This document shows positions 6,442 through 9,894 of a DNA stretch of 9,894 bases, one piece after another; positions within the stretch are counted from its first letter, which is position 1, and each line of letters begins with the position of its first letter. The translations under genes were made by a program, and so were the position numbers. The DNA lies in assembly GCA_004377135.1 (NCBI GenBank), contig SOHS01000018.1, positions 1 to 9,894 on the forward strand. The letters are read 5' to 3'. Source of the stretch: Dehalococcoidia bacterium (lineage in GTDB: Bacteria; Chloroflexota; Dehalococcoidia; GIF9; AB-539-J10). The notes beneath the pieces were generated by a model. It ran no database searches, was not told the DNA's origin, and was given only the letters and a program-made list of their open reading frames with translations.

Positions 6442-6874
6442 TCCGACGGGTCTTTTTGAGTATAGCGCCAATAAAGAGCTAATTGTGCGCCTCAAACATG
6501 ATACCGACCTTATCCAGACTATGACTGAACTTGTCAGGAGCTGGGGAATTGAGGCGGGAAGCTTTGCGGCAATCGGTGCATTAAAGTGTGCCAGACTCGG
6601 CTATTATGACCAGAAAAATCATAAATATCGGGAGATGAAAATTGATTCACCTCACGAAATGGCAAGTTGTGTAGGGAACGTCTCTTTAAAGGATGGAGAG
6701 CCCTTCATTCATGCGCACGTGGTACTTGCTAATGAAACGGGAGATACTAAGGCCGGCCACCTGTTTGAAGGAATCGTTTTTGCTGCTGAAGTCCACTTGC
6801 GTCAGCTGGAAGGTCCGAGGCTCGAGCGAAAATACGATGAAATAACCGGCCTTTCGCTTTGGAGCATGGAATAA
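6425..6874 (+). CDS. PPC-domain (DUF296) protein, possible DNA-binding or metal-binding protein
   Basis: A 149-residue stand-alone PPC/DUF296 domain, the fold found alone in bacteria and archaea and fused to AT-hooks in plant DNA-binding proteins. Typical parts are AAIGALKCARLGYYD (48-62), a conserved GNVSL strand, the metal-binding H96-A-H98 in FIHAHVVL with a third histidine in AGHLFEG (H112), and the closing LERKYDEITGLSLW. Bacterial family members form trimers and carry a bound metal at these histidines; their job is mostly unknown, so a DNA-binding role is only a possibility. ATG at 6425 is preceded by GGAAGG with nine bases of spacing. It is the only complete + strand gene here and appears monocistronic. 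Confidence 0.85.
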   Translation: MKVGHNPTGLFEYSANKELIVRLKHDTDLIQTMTELVRSWGIEAGSFAAIGALKCARLGYYDQKNHKYREMKIDSPHEMASCVGNVSLKDGEPFIHAHVVLANETGDTKAGHLFEGIVFAAEVHLRQLEGPRLERKYDEITGLSLWSME

Positions 6875-6880
6875 AGTTTA

Positions 6881-6899
6881 TTGAGGTTAATAACCTCAA
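6881..6899. repeat. Perfect palindrome after the PPC gene, terminator or operator candidate
   Basis: TTGAGGTTAATAACCTCAA is a 19-base perfect inverted repeat with a one-base centre, starting six bases after the PPC stop. As RNA it could form an eight-pair hairpin. No T-run follows, so termination would be weak; a protein-binding site is also possible. Confidence 0.45.
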
Positions 6900-6907
6900 A
6901 CTAGCCT

Positions 6908-6997
6908 TCAGCTATGGTTCAGCCTATTGCGAACATATGGTGGCCCTGCAAGCGAACCTAACCCAAGTAGCAACTTCTTCTTCATCGCCTTGCTCAT
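6908..6997 (-). CDS. Possible 29-residue signal-like micro-ORF
   Basis: ATG at 6997 opens a 29-residue frame with a lysine-rich start (MSKAMKKK) and a short hydrophobic stretch (LLLGLGSLAG), like the beginning of an exported protein, ending at TGA (6908-6910). A TATAAT lies at 7004-7009, so a transcript could start at or near the ATG. There is no Shine-Dalgarno and no homology I recognise. It may be a truncated gene start or chance. Confidence 0.15.
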   Translation of the reverse strand: MSKAMKKKLLLGLGSLAGPPYVRNRLNHS

Positions 6998-7090
6998 AAT
7001 AAAATTATACTCTCACTAATCCTCAAATAGGGTACCATCGAAGGACAACAAGATGAGAATAAAACAACACATCAAAGGAAGAGCAGACTA

Positions 7091-7163
7091 CCCATAGCAA
7101 TAAAATGAGCAAGAAGGGGAAAACAGAAAAGTGCCTCACATAACGCTAACCCTAAAATCCGAA
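7091..7163. repeat. 73-bp dispersed repeat, copy B
   Basis: Gap-free partner of 5276-5348, same orientation. It begins 20 bases past the kbl stop codon. Similarity fades outside the 73 bp, so the element edges are fairly sharp. Confidence 0.65.
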
Positions 7164-7182
7164 CCAGTGGAAACGAACATGC

Positions 7183-8436
7183 CTATGGCGCCTCCCGGCT
7201 GCCTTGGGCTATTACCCCCAGTTCTCGCCCGACCTTCCCGAATTTCTGCAGAGCGAAAGCCACATCTTTCTTGCTGTGGGCCGCCGAGATCTGAACTCTG
7301 ATTCGAGCCTGATCTCTGGGAACAACCGGATAACTAAAGGCAATTACATAGATCCCCTCCGCCAGAAGCTTCTCCGCCATCCGGGCAGCCTTCTTGGCAT
7401 CATAAAGCATGATCGGGACTATCGGGTGACTGCCCGGCTTTATAACAAAACCGAGCTTGGTGATCTCTCTCCTGAAATAGGCGGTGTTTTCTTCAAGTCT
7501 CTTACGCAAGTCTGAGGCTCGGCCAATGATCTCCAGCACTTTGATGCCCGTAGCCACAATTGACGGCGACACAGTATTGGAAAAAAGATATGGCCGTGAG
7601 CGCTGTCTCAGAAGCTCAATCATCTCCTTCCGGCCACTGGTGAACCCTCCGGTAGCACCACCGAGAGCCTTGCCCAGCGTGCTGGTAATAACATCAACTC
7701 TCTCTTCCACTCCGCAGTATTCGGGAGTGCCCCGCCCACCCGGGCCGAAGAACCCGGTAGCGTGAGAATCGTCAACCATGACCAAGGCATTGTATCTCTC
7801 AGCAAGGTCGCAGATTTCCTTGAGTCTAGCCACATCGCCATCCATGCTGAAGACCCCGTCGGTAGCAATCATCCTAAAACGTCTATCTTGAGTCTCTTTA
7901 AGGTGCTTTTCCAAGTCTGCCATATCTGAATGCTTCATAACGCGATTCTCCGGAAACTCGATTGATCCTGAACCGAGTTTTTTCTTGTGAACCATTCCCC
8001 AGAGCCGTACGCCATCAATTATGGTGGCATGGTTTAGCTGATCACTTATCAGTACGTCTTCATGGCCGAGCAGAACCTCGAATAAGCCTTCGTTGGCGGC
8101 GGCACAGGAAGAATAAAGGATCGTGTCCTCGGTCCTCAAAAACTCGGAGATCCTTCTTTCCAGCTCCTTGTGAATGTCCTGGGTGCCACAGATAAAGCGA
8201 ACGGAGGACAGACCGTGACCTCTCTCATCAAGGGCCTTCTTGGCCACAGCAATCAACTCTGGATCATCCGCCAGGCCCAGGTAGTTGTTAGCGCAGAGAT
8301 TGAGAACCTCCCCTTCCTTCACCTTGATTCTTGGCCCCTGTGGCGAACAGATGACTCTTTCTTCCTTGTAGAGGCCGCTCTCTTTGATAGACCTAAGCTG
8401 GCCCTGGAGATACTCCTTCACTTCCTTCGAATACAT
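7183..8436 (-). CDS. kbl: Glycine C-acetyltransferase (2-amino-3-ketobutyrate CoA ligase)
   Basis: This PLP enzyme of the alpha-oxoamine synthase family splits 2-amino-3-ketobutyrate with CoA into glycine and acetyl-CoA, the second step of threonine breakdown. From ATG at 8436 it is 417 residues (E. coli about 398). Family landmarks are NLCANNYLGLA (46-56), VRFICGTQ (79-86), NHATIIDGVRL (135-145), TDGVFSMDGD (192-201), VDDSHATGF (221-229) and the PLP lysine K256 in TLGKALGG. Relative to my memory of E. coli Kbl, about 14 residues are inserted after DGVRL (146-170), and seven extra residues end the protein. The frame stays open 99 codons upstream, but GGAGGT (8441-8446) and the tdh stop fix the start at 8436. 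The gap to tdh is 14 bases, so the two form an operon. Confidence 0.95.
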   Translation of the reverse strand: MYSKEVKEYLQGQLRSIKESGLYKEERVICSPQGPRIKVKEGEVLNLCANNYLGLADDPELIAVAKKALDERGHGLSSVRFICGTQDIHKELERRISEFLRTEDTILYSSCAAANEGLFEVLLGHEDVLISDQLNHATIIDGVRLWGMVHKKKLGSGSIEFPENRVMKHSDMADLEKHLKETQDRRFRMIATDGVFSMDGDVARLKEICDLAERYNALVMVDDSHATGFFGPGGRGTPEYCGVEERVDVITSTLGKALGGATGGFTSGRKEMIELLRQRSRPYLFSNTVSPSIVATGIKVLEIIGRASDLRKRLEENTAYFRREITKLGFVIKPGSHPIVPIMLYDAKKAARMAEKLLAEGIYVIAFSYPVVPRDQARIRVQISAAHSKKDVAFALQKFGKVGRELGVIAQGSREAP

Positions 8437-8450
8437 GCTTACCTCCGTTG

Positions 8451-9494
8451 TTAAGGAATCAAAATGACCTTTCCTGAAGCCTTCGGCCTTTGAGTCATGA
8501 AACCGAATCCCTTTTCGAATTCCTCCAGACGCACCTTGTGGGTGATAACCGGAGAGACATCCAGACTGCCAGACTCCAACAATCGCTGCACTTCTTCCCA
8601 TGTCCGCCAGATCAAACGCCCAGATATGGGAAGGATCTTCTTGCCACTCCTCACATACTGACCGTAATTGTCTATTACGAGTGGTTCTCCATGAATGCCG
8701 AAGGCGGACATCCTTCCGCCAATCCTGGTCCACCTAAGGGCAAGCTTCACAGCTTCGGGACTACCAGCCATTTCCAGGACCACATCAAATCCCTTGCCAG
8801 CAGTGATATCAGAGACGATCTCCTCAGCTCCCTGGCCATCCTTCAGTGCCCGGTCAGCACCCATTTTTCTTGCGATTTCCATCCTTCTGTCGTGCCGCCC
8901 CAGAATGATGACCAGGCGAGCTCCTTCGGCCTTCGCGACGCCGGCAGCCATTATAGCAGTCGGACCATCGCCAATAATGAACACGCTCTTCTCCTCAAGG
9001 TTCTTGTCATAATCCCCCAGGGCACAATAGACAGCATTGCCCAGAGGCTCCTGGATGGCGGCGATCTCCGGCGGCAGTTGTGAATTGTTCTTCCACAGGA
9101 CCCGCTCCGGAACAGTGAAGTATTCGGCAAAGCAGCCGTTACAGGTTAGCCCGAAGATTCTCCCCGTTTCGCAGATATGTCTTTGATCGTTCCGGCACTG
9201 AACGCACTTTCCGCAGTAGATATGGGTTTCGGCGGAAACATAATCGCCGACTTTGAATTTCCTGACTTCCTTTCCCACTTCGACAATCGTGCCGGCGAAT
9301 TCGTGACCCAGCACCTGGGGAACATTCTTGATGTAAACCTGCGCTCCGGAATCCCAGGCATATATATGGCTGTCTGTGCCACAGATGGAGCCAATAATCA
9401 GCTTCACCAGAACCTCATCAGCTCCAGGTTTAGGTACACTTACATCAACAAGTTCGGCACCCGGCGCTTTTCGGGTCTTAACTACTGCTTTCAT
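8451..9494 (-). CDS. tdh: L-threonine 3-dehydrogenase, zinc-dependent MDR type
   Basis: This enzyme oxidises L-threonine to 2-amino-3-ketobutyrate, which the next gene product cleaves. It has 347 residues, the normal length. Catalytic zinc residues are C38 (SICGTD), H64 and E65 (LGHEF); the structural zinc site is C94, C97, C100 and C108; EPLGNAV (149-155) is also typical. The nucleotide-binding loop is GDGPTA (175-180) instead of the usual GxGxxG, and the strand after it ends in ILGR (197-200) where E. coli Tdh has an aspartate that binds the NAD ribose. This may mean a changed cofactor. ATG at 9494 is preceded by GAGGTGG (9501-9507) with six bases of spacing. It is first in the operon; kbl follows. 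Related sorbitol or butanediol dehydrogenases are less likely given the kbl partner. Confidence 0.93.
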   Translation of the reverse strand: MKAVVKTRKAPGAELVDVSVPKPGADEVLVKLIIGSICGTDSHIYAWDSGAQVYIKNVPQVLGHEFAGTIVEVGKEVRKFKVGDYVSAETHIYCGKCVQCRNDQRHICETGRIFGLTCNGCFAEYFTVPERVLWKNNSQLPPEIAAIQEPLGNAVYCALGDYDKNLEEKSVFIIGDGPTAIMAAGVAKAEGARLVIILGRHDRRMEIARKMGADRALKDGQGAEEIVSDITAGKGFDVVLEMAGSPEAVKLALRWTRIGGRMSAFGIHGEPLVIDNYGQYVRSGKKILPISGRLIWRTWEEVQRLLESGSLDVSPVITHKVRLEEFEKGFGFMTQRPKASGKVILIP

Positions 9495-9868
9495 TGGTTT
9501 CCACCTCTTTCTGCGCGGTTAGGTTGCTTGATGCTGATTGAACCTGGATCCCAAGGCTCCCCTTTGTCATCGAACGGCCTCACACGTGCCGGCTCTATAG
9601 TGCGAGCCTTTAGCATCCTGTGTCGCCGGAGAAAGTGATGCCTGTCTTCGCCCACGAGGCCAGAATACACGGAGACAGGCCATGAAGCATGCGGAATTCA
9701 GGCACTCTAGCCGGAATGGACGCGACCAGTCCTCAATTTCGGCTAAGAAGGGTGATTCAGCAGGAGACATCGGATGAGCCCTAAGACAGCAGAAGGCAAT
9801 AGCATCGCCTTGCATTTCCTCAATTATATTGCTATAGACGTCCATTGTAAAGGCTACTGAGCTTCAGC
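9495..9868. other. Intergenic region between tdh and the right-end tRNA
   Basis: It must contain the tdh-kbl promoter, but I could not see a convincing -35/-10 pair on the minus strand. It holds an 11-bp stem inverted repeat (9640-9680). A weak + strand promoter-like pair, TTGCAT (9810-9815) and TATAGA (9833-9838) with a 17-base spacer, could serve the tRNA. A 92-codon minus-strand frame here is not credible as a gene. Confidence 0.5.
9640..9680. repeat. 11-bp stem inverted repeat upstream of tdh
   Basis: GCCTGTCTTCG (9640-9650) pairs with CGGAGACAGGC (9670-9680), with one G-T wobble and a 19-base loop. It lies about 150 bases upstream of tdh and could be a leader hairpin, an old terminator or a mobile-element end. 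No T-run follows on either strand. Confidence 0.5.
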
Positions 9869-9894
9869 GGGCCGCTAGCTCAATTGGTAGAGCA
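9869..9894 (+). tRNA. Start of a tRNA gene cut by the window edge
   Basis: The last 26 bases fit the tRNA plan: acceptor 5' strand GGGCCGC (9869-9875), TA, D stem GCTC, loop AATTGGTA, D stem GAGC, A26. The anticodon lies beyond the window, so the amino acid cannot be stated; the sequence resembles tRNA-Lys genes, but that is a guess. Confidence 0.8.

Larger units (their letters stand above)
6875..7182. other. Gene-free stretch with a palindrome and a repeat copy
   Basis: No solid gene. It holds a perfect palindrome just after the PPC gene (6881-6899), a 29-codon minus-strand frame (6908-6997) with a TATAAT a few bases before its ATG, and copy B of the 73-bp repeat (7091-7163). I see no clear intrinsic terminator for kbl. 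Confidence 0.5.

Noticed and set aside
8437..8733. N-terminal extension of kbl (99 extra residues)
   Set aside because: It lies inside tdh in another frame and has no family similarity; the ATG at 8436 has a strong Shine-Dalgarno and gives the normal Kbl start.
8490..9083. 197-codon + strand frame
   Set aside because: Antisense to tdh, with low-quality composition and no ribosome binding site.
9567..9845. 92-codon minus-strand frame between tdh and the right-end tRNA
   Set aside because: No Shine-Dalgarno before its ATG, unordered composition rich in Arg/Cys/Ser with no recognisable motif, and it overlaps the probable tRNA promoter and the inverted repeat.

Overview
The window looks like a piece of a free-living bacterial chromosome, probably from an uncultured lineage; Chloroflexota (Dehalococcoidia-like) is my best guess, from general resemblance only. 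Bacterial origin is supported by sigma-70-type promoters, clear Shine-Dalgarno sites, frequent TTG/GTG starts and a bacterial lipoprotein signal. No full-length transposase, integrase, CRISPR array or rRNA is visible.

Layout: 3-146 is the C-terminal end of a zinc-ribbon protein on the + strand. It converges on a five-gene minus-strand operon at 226-4942, transcribed right to left: a P-loop kinase, a PHP phosphoesterase, a UbiE-like methyltransferase, S-adenosylhomocysteine hydrolase (ahcY) and S-adenosylmethionine synthetase (metK). A near-consensus promoter sits just upstream (4980-5008). The last three genes cover SAM synthesis, SAM use and SAH removal; the first two suggest nucleotide or RNA-end chemistry, with unknown substrate.

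Divergent to that operon, at 5059-5100, is the 5' half of a CAT-anticodon tRNA gene that still has its own promoter but loses the tRNA sequence just past the anticodon arm. To its right, about 5100-7180 looks accessory: AT-rich intergenic DNA, closely spaced 9-bp direct repeats, two diverged copies of a 73-bp repeat, gene fragments, a small lipoprotein with two InlB-type repeats (minus) and a PPC/DUF296 protein (plus). I read this as an old integration scar, although no integrase is in the window.

The right third (7183-9494) is a conventional tdh-kbl operon on the minus strand. It converts L-threonine to 2-amino-3-ketobutyrate and then to glycine plus acetyl-CoA. The Tdh cofactor pocket looks changed toward NADP. 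The window ends in the first 26 bases of a second tRNA gene (9869-9894).
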